From Myxococcus xanthus (GTDB lineage Bacteria > Myxococcota > Myxococcia > Myxococcales > Myxococcaceae): a stretch of 64,000 bases of DNA. Every line of letters begins with the position of its first letter. Position 1 is the first letter of the stretch. Shown here in pieces: positions 11,001-18,532 of the stretch. The translations under genes were made by a program, and so were the position numbers. Location: contig NZ_FNOH01000006.1 in NCBI RefSeq assembly GCF_900106535.1, positions 186,001-250,000 of the forward strand, written 5' to 3'. The notes beneath the pieces were generated by a model, which was given only the letters and a program-made list of their open reading frames with translations, did not search any database and had not been told where the DNA came from.

Positions 11001-11498
11001 GATTTCCGGTGGGGGCGGGGCGGGTGGCGCGGCGAGCCCCGCGGGGGCTGGAATCGACACCGGCGCGGCGGGACGGTGGGGGGCGGCCGGCTCCGGGGGG
11101 CGGGCCTCATCGGTCGGCACCGTCGCATTGGGATGCCTGTCCAGGTGGGTGGCGAGCCCGGTCTGGCGGATGGCGGGGCGGGCGGGCCGTTCGGAAGGCT
11201 TGGAGCCCGATGGCGACGACGGTGATGGCGCACGGGCCGTGGGCCGGTTCTCCACCCGGATGGGCTCGGTGGGAAGCGTGTCGTCATCACCGCGCCCCGC
11301 CGTCAGGGTGGATGTGTCCGTCGAGATTTCCTGCGCGACGGCGGTGCGCTGCGCCGCCGCGCCAGGCGGCGTCACCCGCGCCAGCAACTGGGCGCACTTG
11401 CGGCAACCTTCCGCATGTCTGCGCAATGGATTGGATTCCGAAGCATGAAGCTGTCCAGCGGCGAGCGCCCGCGCGGTGATTTCGTCAAAGCAGGACAC
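8028..11498 (-). CDS. Ser/Thr protein kinase with zinc-finger-like N-terminus and TPR sensor
   Basis: Membrane-anchored Hanks-type kinase of ~1156 residues. I place the start at GTG 11498 (SCFDEITARALAAG) with GGGAGA upstream; in-frame starts further upstream would run into the divergent gene. Order: an anti-sigma-like Cys/His segment (HAEGCRKC, ~residue 30); a ~200-residue Pro-rich linker; the kinase at ~267-550 with GAGGMGAVY, HRDFKPAN and DFGLAR; one membrane helix at ~563-585; then ~450 residues of TPR-like helical repeats, presumably periplasmic. A soluble zinc finger at the front is a common myxobacterial design. The substrate is unknown. Confidence 0.88.
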   Translation of the reverse strand: MSCFDEITARALAAGQLHASESNPLRRHAEGCRKCAQLLARVTPPGAAAQRTAVAQEISTDTSTLTAGRGDDDTLPTEPIRVENRPTARAPSPSSPSGSKPSERPARPAIRQTGLATHLDRHPNATVPTDEARPPEPAAPHRPAAPVSIPAPAGLAAPPAPPPPEIRSIPPPAPPQDLSARILPNAHAAPGPSASPKSFAGAHVLPHGGRLLSAPDAAEGRGSRVTLSMPLAPSPAKPLLASPGGGKSGRPPARKDVEDTEPRDSAQIRVGRYHILDTLGAGGMGAVYSAYDPELHRRVAIKLLHPDANPAARSDGSSRLLREAQAMARLSHPNVVSVYDAGTFAGRVFIAMERVDGLSLRHWLRAEHRTWREVLDIFRQAGRGLAAAHAAGLVHRDFKPANVLVSKDGRAQVTDFGLARTTADLDAAEAGRGTTPALPRLAPEDLLQTALTEAGLVMGTPAYMPPEQHEDGRIDARGDQFSFCASLYEALYGQLPFNGKRPEDYLEEARAGRVRPPPRGSRVPTWVLRAVTRGLSPAPEARFPSMGVLLDALGADPLAAWRRRGAVAAASMLLNSVVAVTWLLVGSQRDGPCPDAEARLTGVWDTARRAEIQKAFAATGKVHASAAFERVATTLDGFARDWTRMHREACEATRVQGHQSDHELALRMACLDRRHSALVALTGVLAQTDAEALNAAPDAAQRLPPIAACADVDALWRGLSEPEGQRQQVEALRARVDRATALVDAGRYPQAQEEAKAVLSEARQLGYGPVLAEALELEGRLGLVAGDDARAAAALRESLFTAQAHRHDHLAARASARLVTAVSSDPTLESWTVEQARASIQRAGGASELEALLQTSLGRNAFLRGQYAQAVEAFGRSATLREQELGPEHLLTLESLRNQAAALSRTPETERAMGLLHRVLETTERVLGPDHPQTAMAANAMGYHLVIVRRFEEALPYLQRAIHLEEQSLGHDSATLSYPLNNLAEALEALGRNAEARPLRERALAVDLKAYGPEHPETATDLALLGALALREGKPRDAMDYARRSIAAYEAFQKDHLDTAAPLTTLGLALHALGKSHEARAMLERALALRTAHPGPAEDLASTRFALAQTLVKQDGPRARGLANQALHFYAAEEPTYAMEASSVRNWLQDLRRRRR

Positions 11499-11644
11499 GG
11501 AGGCAACGTTCTCCCACGCTCCGTGTCCCCGAGAAAGGGGGGCTTTACATTCCAAACGGTCCTTTCTTGGACTCTCTGCTTCACGCCGGGGGCCGCGCGT
11601 GCTGCCATGCGGTACGTCTGGCTGCGTCATCCTGGAGTCCCAAC

Positions 11645-12544
11645 GTGTCAAACACTTCGCCCTCGCTCGAGCTCTCCCAGCCTCCGCTGCTCGCCAAGGA
11701 ATTGCTGCGTGCTGCCGTGGCACGCCGGCCCTCGCGGCCCGGAGAGGTGCCCCGCCTGGATGTGCGGGTGAAAGGCTTCACCCCGGACGCCAGACAACTG
11801 GCCCGTTACCGGGAGGTGTGTGGGTTTCCCGAGGATGGCTACCTGCCGCTGCCTTTCCCTCAGGTGCTCGCGACGTCGCTGCACCTCACGCTGCTCAACC
11901 ACCCGGCGTTCCCCTACCGGTTGCTGGGCATGGTGCACGTGCGCAATCACATCCAGCAGCATCACCGCCTGCACGCAGGGGCCCGGCTCTCCGTCCATGC
12001 CTGGGTCGAAGGCCAGCGTGAGGCACGGCAGGGGCGCGAGCTGGATTTGCACACCGTGGTGGAATCGGACGGCGCGCAGGTGTGGAGCGCCGTCACCACC
12101 ATGCTCCGCCGCCTGCCTGGAATGGGGGAGCGGCCGCGTGAGGCGGGGCGTCCTCCCTCCACCGACGTGGCGCAAGTCTTCGCCAACAGTCGTCCGGCCA
12201 ACTGGTCCGTCCCGGAGAACGCGGGCCGCCGTTACGCCCGGGCGTCGGGCGACTACAACCCCATCCATCTGTATGGCTTCACGGCGCGCCCCTTCGGCTT
12301 TCCCCGCGCCATCGTCCATGGCATGTGGACCGTGGGCCGCTGCGTGGCGGAGATGGGCGAGGCGGCGGAGGCTCCCGCGCTCACGTTGTCCTCGGAGTTC
12401 CGCCGTCCGCTCCTGCTGCCCTCCCGGGTCATCTTCCAGACCGCCCCACAGCCAGAGGGCGCCGTTGCCTACCGGGTGATGGCGGAGGACGGCCAACTCC
12501 ACTTGCTGGGCCGCCTGTCACCGGGTGCGTCGCCGGCGCGGTGA
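11645..12544 (+). CDS. MaoC-like double hot-dog acyl hydratase
   Basis: Likely (R)-specific enoyl-CoA/acyl hydratase or related thioester-handling enzyme of 299 residues. The C-terminal MaoC domain has the hydratase motif ASGDYNPIH followed ~25 residues later by IVHGMW; the N-terminal half is a second, degenerate hot-dog. GTG 11645 is chosen for its upstream GGAG; an ATG at 11567 would place it within the divergent promoter region. It is divergent from the kinase gene, so the ~146-base gap should hold both promoters. No fatty-acid genes adjoin it, so the substrate is open. Confidence 0.82.
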   Translation: MSNTSPSLELSQPPLLAKELLRAAVARRPSRPGEVPRLDVRVKGFTPDARQLARYREVCGFPEDGYLPLPFPQVLATSLHLTLLNHPAFPYRLLGMVHVRNHIQQHHRLHAGARLSVHAWVEGQREARQGRELDLHTVVESDGAQVWSAVTTMLRRLPGMGERPREAGRPPSTDVAQVFANSRPANWSVPENAGRRYARASGDYNPIHLYGFTARPFGFPRAIVHGMWTVGRCVAEMGEAAEAPALTLSSEFRRPLLLPSRVIFQTAPQPEGAVAYRVMAEDGQLHLLGRLSPGASPAR

Positions 12545-12572
12545 CGATGCGCCCGGCGTGGGACTGAGGACG

Positions 12573-13787
12573 TCACTGCGGCAGGAGCACCACGTCATCC
12601 AGGTACAGCGCCGGCTGGTCCGTGCCGGAGTCGTCCTGGAAGTAGATGTCCCGCAGCGTGCCCGTGGTGGCCCCGATGCTGGAGAGGGGAATCGTCACCT
12701 GCTGCCAGACTCCCGGAGCGATGGGCGCCCCCAGCGCGGTGTCCAGGCGGGTGGTGCCAAGCATCTGCGTGCCATCATGGAGCACCAGCCGCACCGCCTG
12801 TCCTCCCGCGGTACCGCCGTGGACCCAGACGCGGATGGATTGATACTGCGCCAGGTCCAGCCCATGGTGGTGGAAGAGCAGGCCATTCCACGTGTCCGGC
12901 TCGAAGCGGATGGCGGCCGAGCCCGCATGGACCACCCCCGTCTCATCGAGCGAGTGGTCCGCCCAGCTCCAGTTGGCGAAGCCATTCTGCAGCGCGTCGG
13001 TGTAGACGAACAGGCCCGCGGTCAGGTCGGGTTCGGTGCGCCCCTCCGTCAGGGCCAATCCTTCGGCCAGCGTCACGGTGCGCACGCCGCGCGTCTTCAC
13101 GTAGTCGAGGATGTCCGCGAAGTGGGACGTCTCGTACTGGGTGTCACGGGTCGGCGTGCCGTTGACGAACTCGTGGAAGACGAGGATGAGCCAGCTCTTC
13201 TCCGCGATGGTCTGGTCCACCCAGCCCTGGACGGTGCTGACCGGAACGGTGCGGGCCACGTCATTGGCGCGCAGTTCGTAGACGAGGGTGTCGCGGAAGT
13301 TGCGGCCCGCGTTCACCGTGCGGCTGCTGGCGTAATGCTGGCGGATGGCGTCGAGCACCGGGCCGTTCTGCAGGCCATACGGCACGACGAGATTGGGGAC
13401 GGCGGGCAGGCCCAGCGCGCTCTCCAGCCAGGCACGAGAGTCCTGGAGCTCGGCCGCGAGCTGCGTCGGGGACAGCGACGTCAGGTCTGGGTGTGTCAGC
13501 GTGTGGCTGGCGATGTCATTGCCGTCGGTGACGAGCGTCTGGGCTTGCGCCAGCGACATGTAGCCGCCCCATCCTTCGTGGATGGCCAGGGTGACGAGAC
13601 CGTAGGTGGCGGGGATGTTCCGCGCGTTGAGTTCGGGGCGGGCCAGCGAGAACTGCGTGGCCCAGCCGTCGTCCAGGGTGATGGTGACCATCCCCTCGGT
13701 GAAGGGCGCCGCGGCGAACGCGGGCGGCGCCAGCGACAGGAGGAGCAGCGAGACGAACCTTCGAAACACCCCGTGCGGACTGGACAT
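12573..13787 (-). CDS. Secreted polysaccharide deacetylase with C-terminal beta-sandwich
   Basis: 404 residues with signal peptide (1-~26). The NodB-type deacetylase domain starts at once: TLDDGW gives the Asp pair at 39-40 and SHTLTHPD the two metal-binding His at 95 and 99. The C-terminal ~150 residues (NGLLFHHHGLDLAQYQSIRVWVHGG onward) look like a galactose-binding/CBM-like sandwich. It probably removes N- or O-acetyl groups from an extracellular or cell-wall glycan. ATG 13787 follows a GGGGGAAA ribosome site. It converges on the MaoC-like gene and is divergent from the next gene. Confidence 0.85.
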   Translation of the reverse strand: MSSPHGVFRRFVSLLLLSLAPPAFAAAPFTEGMVTITLDDGWATQFSLARPELNARNIPATYGLVTLAIHEGWGGYMSLAQAQTLVTDGNDIASHTLTHPDLTSLSPTQLAAELQDSRAWLESALGLPAVPNLVVPYGLQNGPVLDAIRQHYASSRTVNAGRNFRDTLVYELRANDVARTVPVSTVQGWVDQTIAEKSWLILVFHEFVNGTPTRDTQYETSHFADILDYVKTRGVRTVTLAEGLALTEGRTEPDLTAGLFVYTDALQNGFANWSWADHSLDETGVVHAGSAAIRFEPDTWNGLLFHHHGLDLAQYQSIRVWVHGGTAGGQAVRLVLHDGTQMLGTTRLDTALGAPIAPGVWQQVTIPLSSIGATTGTLRDIYFQDDSGTDQPALYLDDVVLLPQ

Positions 13788-14000
13788 GGATTTCCCCCAC
13801 CGCGGCGAGTCAGCCTCGTGCGGCATGATGAATTCGATACCAGACGGAACGGACGCCGGGCAACCGGCCAGGCCCCGTGGGCAAGCAACTTGGAGCTGGC
13901 AGATGCGCCACGCCGACACCAGGGCGGGGCAAGGGATTCGAATAGGGGTGCCCCGTGTTCGTCTGGGCCACCGTAGGCCCTTGGAAAAGGAACTCGCTGC

Positions 14001-14573
14001 ATGAAGAAGGTCGCCGCGCTCGCATGTCTGTTGGCCTTGTTGGGGGCGATTCCCTCTCAGGCCGCCGAGCTGAAGGACGTATTCGGCCGTGAGGTCCCCG
14101 TCGGCAAGGGGCGGCCCACCCTGGTGCTGTACGCCAACCGGGGCTCTCGGGCCGAGCTGCGCCAGCACGCCTACTCGTTCATCTACGAGCTGCGCGAGGA
14201 GCGGCCCATTGTCCTGATTCACGTGGACCTGCGGGACGTCCCCGGCCTCTTCAAGGGCATGGCGCGGGGCGAAATCAAGAAGAGCCACCGCGAGTCCATC
14301 GAGCACATGCGGAACATCTTCCGTCAGCACGGTGAGGCGCCGCCTCCCGAACTGGAGTCGTCGCTCTTCATGGTGGCGGACGCCAAGGGCGAGCCGCACC
14401 AGGCCATGGGGCTGAAGAAGGGGTTCGGCCAGGTCGTCGCCAAGGTGCTGAGCCCGTCGGGGCGGGAGCTGGCGCGGGGCCCCTTCCCCGAGAGCGCCCG
14501 CAAGCTCGGCCAGACGATGGCCTCGGCCTCGGAGAGCCTTTCGACGCTCCGAGTCGTGGACATGTCCCGCTGA
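14001..14573 (+). CDS. Secreted thioredoxin-fold-like protein, unknown function
   Basis: 190 residues with a clean signal peptide (1-21). The mature part starts ELKDVFGREVPVGKGRPTLV, the layout of thioredoxin-like/YtfJ-type periplasmic proteins (beta strand, then a helix at the redox-site position), but the CxxC is absent (NRGSR instead). It is therefore not an obvious oxidoreductase. Divergent from the deacetylase gene; converges on the Clp-RF2 fusion with a hairpin in the 15-base gap. Confidence 0.6.
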   Translation: MKKVAALACLLALLGAIPSQAAELKDVFGREVPVGKGRPTLVLYANRGSRAELRQHAYSFIYELREERPIVLIHVDLRDVPGLFKGMARGEIKKSHRESIEHMRNIFRQHGEAPPPELESSLFMVADAKGEPHQAMGLKKGFGQVVAKVLSPSGRELARGPFPESARKLGQTMASASESLSTLRVVDMSR

Positions 14574-14581
14574 CGCCTCGC

Positions 14582-14601
14582 GCCCGGCTCAGCTGCCGGG
14601 C
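14582..14601. terminator. Hairpin between convergent genes
   Basis: A perfect 7-bp inverted repeat (GCCCGGC, 6-base loop, GCCGGGC) spans the stop of the minus-strand Clp-RF2 gene and lies 9 bases after the stop of the plus-strand gene. It could act as a bidirectional terminator, but no T-run follows on either strand. Confidence 0.35.
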
Positions 14602-17411
14602 GCTGGGGGTTCGGTGGGGGGCCGTGTAATCCACGCGGCGATGAAGACGTCCAACTCGCCGCGCAGGACGTCCTTCACGCGCGGGGTGCCGGCGCCAGTG
14701 CGCGGGTCCTCCACCCGGGCGCCCCGTCCCAGGTAGTAACGCCGTGCCTCGTCTGTGTTGCTGCCCTGGCCGTAGACGACACGCGCGGCGATGTCCTTCA
14801 GTTCGTCGAGCTCCGTGGCGCCAGTGAGCGTGAGCACGCGTCCGGAGGACTCGTCCTTCACCGTCACCTCGGTGCGGACGCGCTGGAGGTAGGCGCCCTC
14901 GTGGCTCTTCATGGGCCGGCCCTGGACCTCCAGGTAGGCCAGCTCCTCCTCGGAGAGCGAGCCGCCGCGGTGGACGCGCACGTAGGCGCGCTGGCGCTTC
15001 TCGTCCTCCAGCCGCCGGTGCATGCCCGCTTCGCCCGCGAGGAAGCCATAGGCTCCCGGGCCGGCGATTCGCACGACGACGCGCGAGGGCTCCTCCGCCT
15101 CGGCGACCGCGACCGCCTCGTAGCCGCGCCGCTGGGCCCAGCCCAGGTACATGGTGGCCAGCTCCTGCACCCAGGTTGCCTGGGCCTCCACTGAGTCACT
15201 GGCGCAGATGTCCACCAGTGCCTCGGTGTCCTGGGTGGTGGCTCCGGAGGCGTGCAGGGCCTCCGCCATCTGGACCTCGCGCGCCACGTCCTCCACCTGC
15301 CGCGCCGCGGAGCCGAGCTGCACCTCGTTCTTCGCCTCCCGCACCAGCCGCCGCGCGAACAGGCCCGCGGCCTCCAGCCGCTCCAGTTCGTTGAGTTGCG
15401 CCTCCACGGTGCGGAAGGCGCGGATGACCTCGGCGGCACGCGTGGGGTCGTCCCAGAGGTTGGGCGCCTGCGTCTCCGCCAGCAGCTCCGCGCGGCGCTG
15501 CTCCAACTGCGGCCGGCCGGCGGAGTCCGCCAGGGCGCGCGCCTTGCCCACCAGTCGGTCCATCTCGAACAGGAGTGACTTGCGGTCCAGCCGCCGCTTC
15601 ACCGGCGCCGCGCGAGCGGACGGCAGCAGCAATTGCGCGGTGGGGGAGGGCGGCGGCGCGGCGGGCTCCGCCACGGCGGTGACGCGGCCGCCCAGGCGGG
15701 CCTCGACGCGGACGGGCGTGCCCGGAGGCAGCGGCCTGCGCGCAATCTCCACGGCCAGCGCCGCGGTGAGCGTCTTCTCGATTTCACGCTGCAGGTAGCG
15801 CGCGCCGAACTGGGGCGAGTAACCCCGCTCCACGAGCAGGTCCACCACGGCGGGCGTCACCTCCACGTCCAGGGCGCGCGCGCGGATGCCCTCGCGCTCC
15901 AGCACGCGGCCAACCTCGCGCTGCGCAATCTTCCGGATGTCCACCTTGGACAGGGGCCGGAAGTGGCAGATGGCGTCGAAGCGGTTGAGGAACTCCGGGC
16001 GGAACGCCTCTCCGATTCGCCGGTCGACCTCGGGGACCATCTCCTCCGCGCGGCGCGCGCCCGTGAAGCCCATGCCGGACTCGCGATACACCTCCGCGCC
16101 CACGTTGGACGTGGCGACGATGAGCGTGTTGTTGCACGACACCGTCTCGCCGGCCCCGTTGACGAACGTGCCCTCGTCGAAGAGCTGGAGGAAGCGGTCG
16201 TGGACGCTGCGCGCCGCCTTCTCGAACTCGTCGAGCAGCAGCACGGTGAACACCTTGCCGTCCAGCAGCGCGCTCAGCTCTCCCCGCCGTGTCTCCAGTG
16301 CCGGGGCCCAGGTGGCACCGAAGGGGACGCTCTCGTCACCGTCGTTGGGGTAGTCCGCCATGTTGAGGCGCACCAGTCTGTCCGCCGAGCCGAACAGGTA
16401 CTCCGCCAGCAGCTTGGCCAACTGCGTCTTTCCCACGCCCGTGGGACCCGCGAAGAGGAACACGCCCAGGGGGCGGCGCGGATCGTTGAGGCCGGCCTTG
16501 AGCAGCGCCACCGAGCGCAATACCGCGCCCACTGCGTCCGTCTGTCCCAGCAGCCGCTCGCCGAAGAAGCGCTCTGTCTCATCGAGGTCCAACGGCATCG
16601 CGTCGTCGACGACGAAGCGAGGCAGCCGCGTGGCCGCGCAGAAGCGGGTGAGTACGTCCTCGGGACCCACATGGTCCTTGGCCGCGCTCGCCGCCTCCGC
16701 GGCTGTCTCCTTCAGCAGCTCGATGGCCTTGCGCGGCATGCGCTGCGCGAGCAGGAACTTGGACGACAGGCGCAACGCCAGGTCGCACGCCGCCGGGTCG
16801 ATGGGCAGCCGCAGCTCGCGCTCCAGTTCCTCCGCTACGCGGCCCAGCACCCAGCGGGCCTTCTCCGTCGGAGGCTCGTGCAGGGGCAGCAGGTGGAGCC
16901 GCTCGGCCAGCGCCTCGTCGGAGCGAAGCAGCTCCTGCACGCGCTTGGGCTCTGTCTCGAAGATGAAGCGCAGGCCTCCGGTGCGCAGTCCGCGCACGGC
17001 GACGGGCGCGAGCGGGCCACCGAGGGCCGCGGGCAGGTCCCGGATGTAGACGATGGGGCGGGGGTGCCGGGAGAGGTAGGCCAGCAGCTCCTCGAAGCTC
17101 TCCGCCGCCTGGCGCTGGGTGCTGCGCGCCAGGATGTTGGCGACGGACACCTCCACCACCCGTGCGTTCGCCAGCTCGGCGTCCACGCGGCCTTCGGCGA
17201 TGCGCCGGGCCACCTCCTGTACCAGGGCGCTCTTCCCCACGCCGGGCTCACCCGCCAGCAGGGGATGCTTGCCGCCCCGCGTGAGCAGGCCCAGCACCTC
17301 CGTCACGGCGGCATCCACGCCGTGTGCGGCCGGTAGCTTTCCCTCCCGCGCCAGCGCGGTGAGGTCGCGGTCGATGAGCCGCTCCTGGTCCTCGCTTTTC
17401 CTCGTCGCCAT
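14589..17411 (-). CDS. ClpA/ClpB-like AAA+ ATPase fused to GGQ-less release factor 2 domain
   Basis: 940 residues. Residues ~1-600 form a double AAA+ Clp unfoldase without the N-terminal repeat domain: Walker A1 GEPGVGKS (~54-61), a degenerate Walker B1 (IVYIRDLPA), Walker A2 GPTGVGKT (~320), Walker B2 LLLDEFEKA, and the arginine-finger region FRPEFLNRF. Residues ~603-940 align by eye to RF2 (PrfB): an N-terminal helical pair, GPGAYGFLAGEAGMHRR, and an RF2-like ending (VEDPRTG, RGELDVFIAAWI). The stop-codon-reading SPF is replaced by charged residues and GGQ by EGA (SHEGAYLQRV), so it should not release peptides. ATG 17411 gives MATRKSED. It may act on stalled ribosomes. Confidence 0.85.
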   Translation of the reverse strand: MATRKSEDQERLIDRDLTALAREGKLPAAHGVDAAVTEVLGLLTRGGKHPLLAGEPGVGKSALVQEVARRIAEGRVDAELANARVVEVSVANILARSTQRQAAESFEELLAYLSRHPRPIVYIRDLPAALGGPLAPVAVRGLRTGGLRFIFETEPKRVQELLRSDEALAERLHLLPLHEPPTEKARWVLGRVAEELERELRLPIDPAACDLALRLSSKFLLAQRMPRKAIELLKETAAEAASAAKDHVGPEDVLTRFCAATRLPRFVVDDAMPLDLDETERFFGERLLGQTDAVGAVLRSVALLKAGLNDPRRPLGVFLFAGPTGVGKTQLAKLLAEYLFGSADRLVRLNMADYPNDGDESVPFGATWAPALETRRGELSALLDGKVFTVLLLDEFEKAARSVHDRFLQLFDEGTFVNGAGETVSCNNTLIVATSNVGAEVYRESGMGFTGARRAEEMVPEVDRRIGEAFRPEFLNRFDAICHFRPLSKVDIRKIAQREVGRVLEREGIRARALDVEVTPAVVDLLVERGYSPQFGARYLQREIEKTLTAALAVEIARRPLPPGTPVRVEARLGGRVTAVAEPAAPPPSPTAQLLLPSARAAPVKRRLDRKSLLFEMDRLVGKARALADSAGRPQLEQRRAELLAETQAPNLWDDPTRAAEVIRAFRTVEAQLNELERLEAAGLFARRLVREAKNEVQLGSAARQVEDVAREVQMAEALHASGATTQDTEALVDICASDSVEAQATWVQELATMYLGWAQRRGYEAVAVAEAEEPSRVVVRIAGPGAYGFLAGEAGMHRRLEDEKRQRAYVRVHRGGSLSEEELAYLEVQGRPMKSHEGAYLQRVRTEVTVKDESSGRVLTLTGATELDELKDIAARVVYGQGSNTDEARRYYLGRGARVEDPRTGAGTPRVKDVLRGELDVFIAAWITRPPTEPPAPGS

Positions 17412-17528
17412 GTCTCGTCTGCCGCCCCCTCGCCGGGAGCGCACTCTAACCCCCTTGAACCGCGGGGGTGAGCGCGCAATCCCGGTCAAATGCGTGCCCC
17501 GAAGGGGACGCGGCCGTGACGGCCCCGC

Positions 17529-18137
17529 TCAAGGGGCTGGCGGCGGGGCCATTCCTGGCTGGGCCGGGGGGATGGCCCGGAGATATTCGTAGACGGCCTT
17601 CAGGTCCTGGTCGCGCATCTTCGCGTAGGTGGGCCAGGGCATCACCGGGATGATGGCTCCGTGTTCACGGCCTGTCCGCATCAGCGCCAGGAACGCCTCG
17701 AAGGTCATGCCGCCTGGGAGACCCTGCGCATCTGGGGTGATGTTGGAGGAGACGAGGCCTGGACCGAACGGCTTTCCTCCCGCGAGGAAGTTCGTGGTGT
17801 TGATCTGCTCGGGTTCGCCCTGATGCGGGTCGCCTCCGGGGAGATAGCCCGGCTGGGTGTGACAGTCGCTACAGCCGGTCTGGGCATTGAGGATGTAGCT
17901 CCCCAATCCCACCAGGTTCCGGTCCAGGCCTTCCAGCTTCAGCGGCACGGGCGAGATTCGAAGCCCGATATCGATGCGCTCCTGGTCCTCGGCGCCCACG
18001 GGAATCTGGGCCTGCTCTCCTCCGGGAGGCTCCTTCTGGGCGGAGTCATTCGACCCGCAGCCTACGCCGACACCTCCCGCGACGCCCAGGAGGACCCAGC
18101 CCGCCGTCACCCACCGTCCCATCCGCGCATGCATCAT
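17529..18137 (-). CDS. Cytochrome c lipoprotein
   Basis: 202 residues; the signal peptide ends at a cysteine (GGVGVGC, Cys27), so it is probably a lipoprotein. One haem site CSDCH lies at 89-93 and a candidate distal Met is in IIPVMPWPTYAKM. The C-terminal MRDQDLKAVYEYLRAIP is the usual last helix of class I cytochrome c. It resembles diheme/monoheme subunits that feed electrons from periplasmic dehydrogenases, but no dehydrogenase gene is next to it. The start is the first of two adjacent ATGs, after GAGGACGG. Confidence 0.85.
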   Translation of the reverse strand: MMHARMGRWVTAGWVLLGVAGGVGVGCGSNDSAQKEPPGGEQAQIPVGAEDQERIDIGLRISPVPLKLEGLDRNLVGLGSYILNAQTGCSDCHTQPGYLPGGDPHQGEPEQINTTNFLAGGKPFGPGLVSSNITPDAQGLPGGMTFEAFLALMRTGREHGAIIPVMPWPTYAKMRDQDLKAVYEYLRAIPPAQPGMAPPPAP

Positions 18138-18281
18138 GTGTCCGTCCTCTTGTTTGGCCGGTGGCTCCGGTGGCGGGAGCGTAGGGATGCCCGGGGGCAC
18201 GGCCATGCTGCGTGCCGGTGTCGCATCACGTCACGCTGCGGACAGTCCCGTGTGGCCTGAGGACCGGCGGGGCATGCATAG

Positions 18282-18368
18282 CGGAAGCCGGAGGACTCGA
18301 ACCTCGGGCCGAAGAGCGGCTCGCACCCGTTAGCAGCGGGGCCTGGCGCCATCGCCAGTTCAGCTTCC
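18282..18368 (-). tRNA. tRNA-Ser-like (anticodon GCT) with 8/4 acceptor branch
   Basis: 87 nt class II tRNA. The acceptor has 8 bp (GGAAGCTG with CGGCTTCC, one G-U); the T-stem has only 4 bp (GAGG with CCTC, loop TTCGAGT); the D-stem has 6 bp with a 4-base loop (CTGGCG, ATGG, CGCCAG); the anticodon loop is CTGCTAA; the variable arm pairs GCCG with CGGC. A long D-stem and 8-bp acceptor are hallmarks of tRNA-Sec, and 8/4 branches define the so-called allo-tRNAs, but the anticodon is a serine one, not TCA. The discriminator is G, also as in Ser/Sec tRNAs. CCA is not encoded. Confidence 0.8.
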
Positions 18369-18497
18369 AGAAAAACCGCCAGCAGCGACATCCCGCCTGC
18401 TGGCGCGCGGGGCGGCTGTCGGGGTGGGAGCCGCCTCTGGCGGACTCCCGGACCTCCGAGTGCATCCACCGCCGGGGCGGAACACTCAGGAGGCGGA

Positions 18498-18514
18498 AGC
18501 CACCTCGGGTGGCT
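18498..18514 (-). terminator. Hairpin after HNH gene
   Basis: A 7-bp stem (AGCCACC, TCG loop, GGTGGCT) lies 19 bases beyond the HNH stop and before the downstream tRNA. It fits a terminator of the HNH transcript, but there is no T-run, so transcription may read through into the tRNA. Confidence 0.4.
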
Positions 18515-18532
18515 CCCCTTTCCCCCACGGCC

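Noticed and set aside
14589..15600. Separate functional prfB gene
   Set aside because: The RF2-like part is in frame with the Clp part, has no own start or programmed frameshift site, and lacks GGQ and SPF.
18282..18368. Selenocysteine tRNA (selC)
   Set aside because: D-arm and acceptor resemble tRNA-Sec, but the anticodon is GCT rather than TCA, and the branch is 8/4, not the bacterial 8/5. No selA or selB is in the window.
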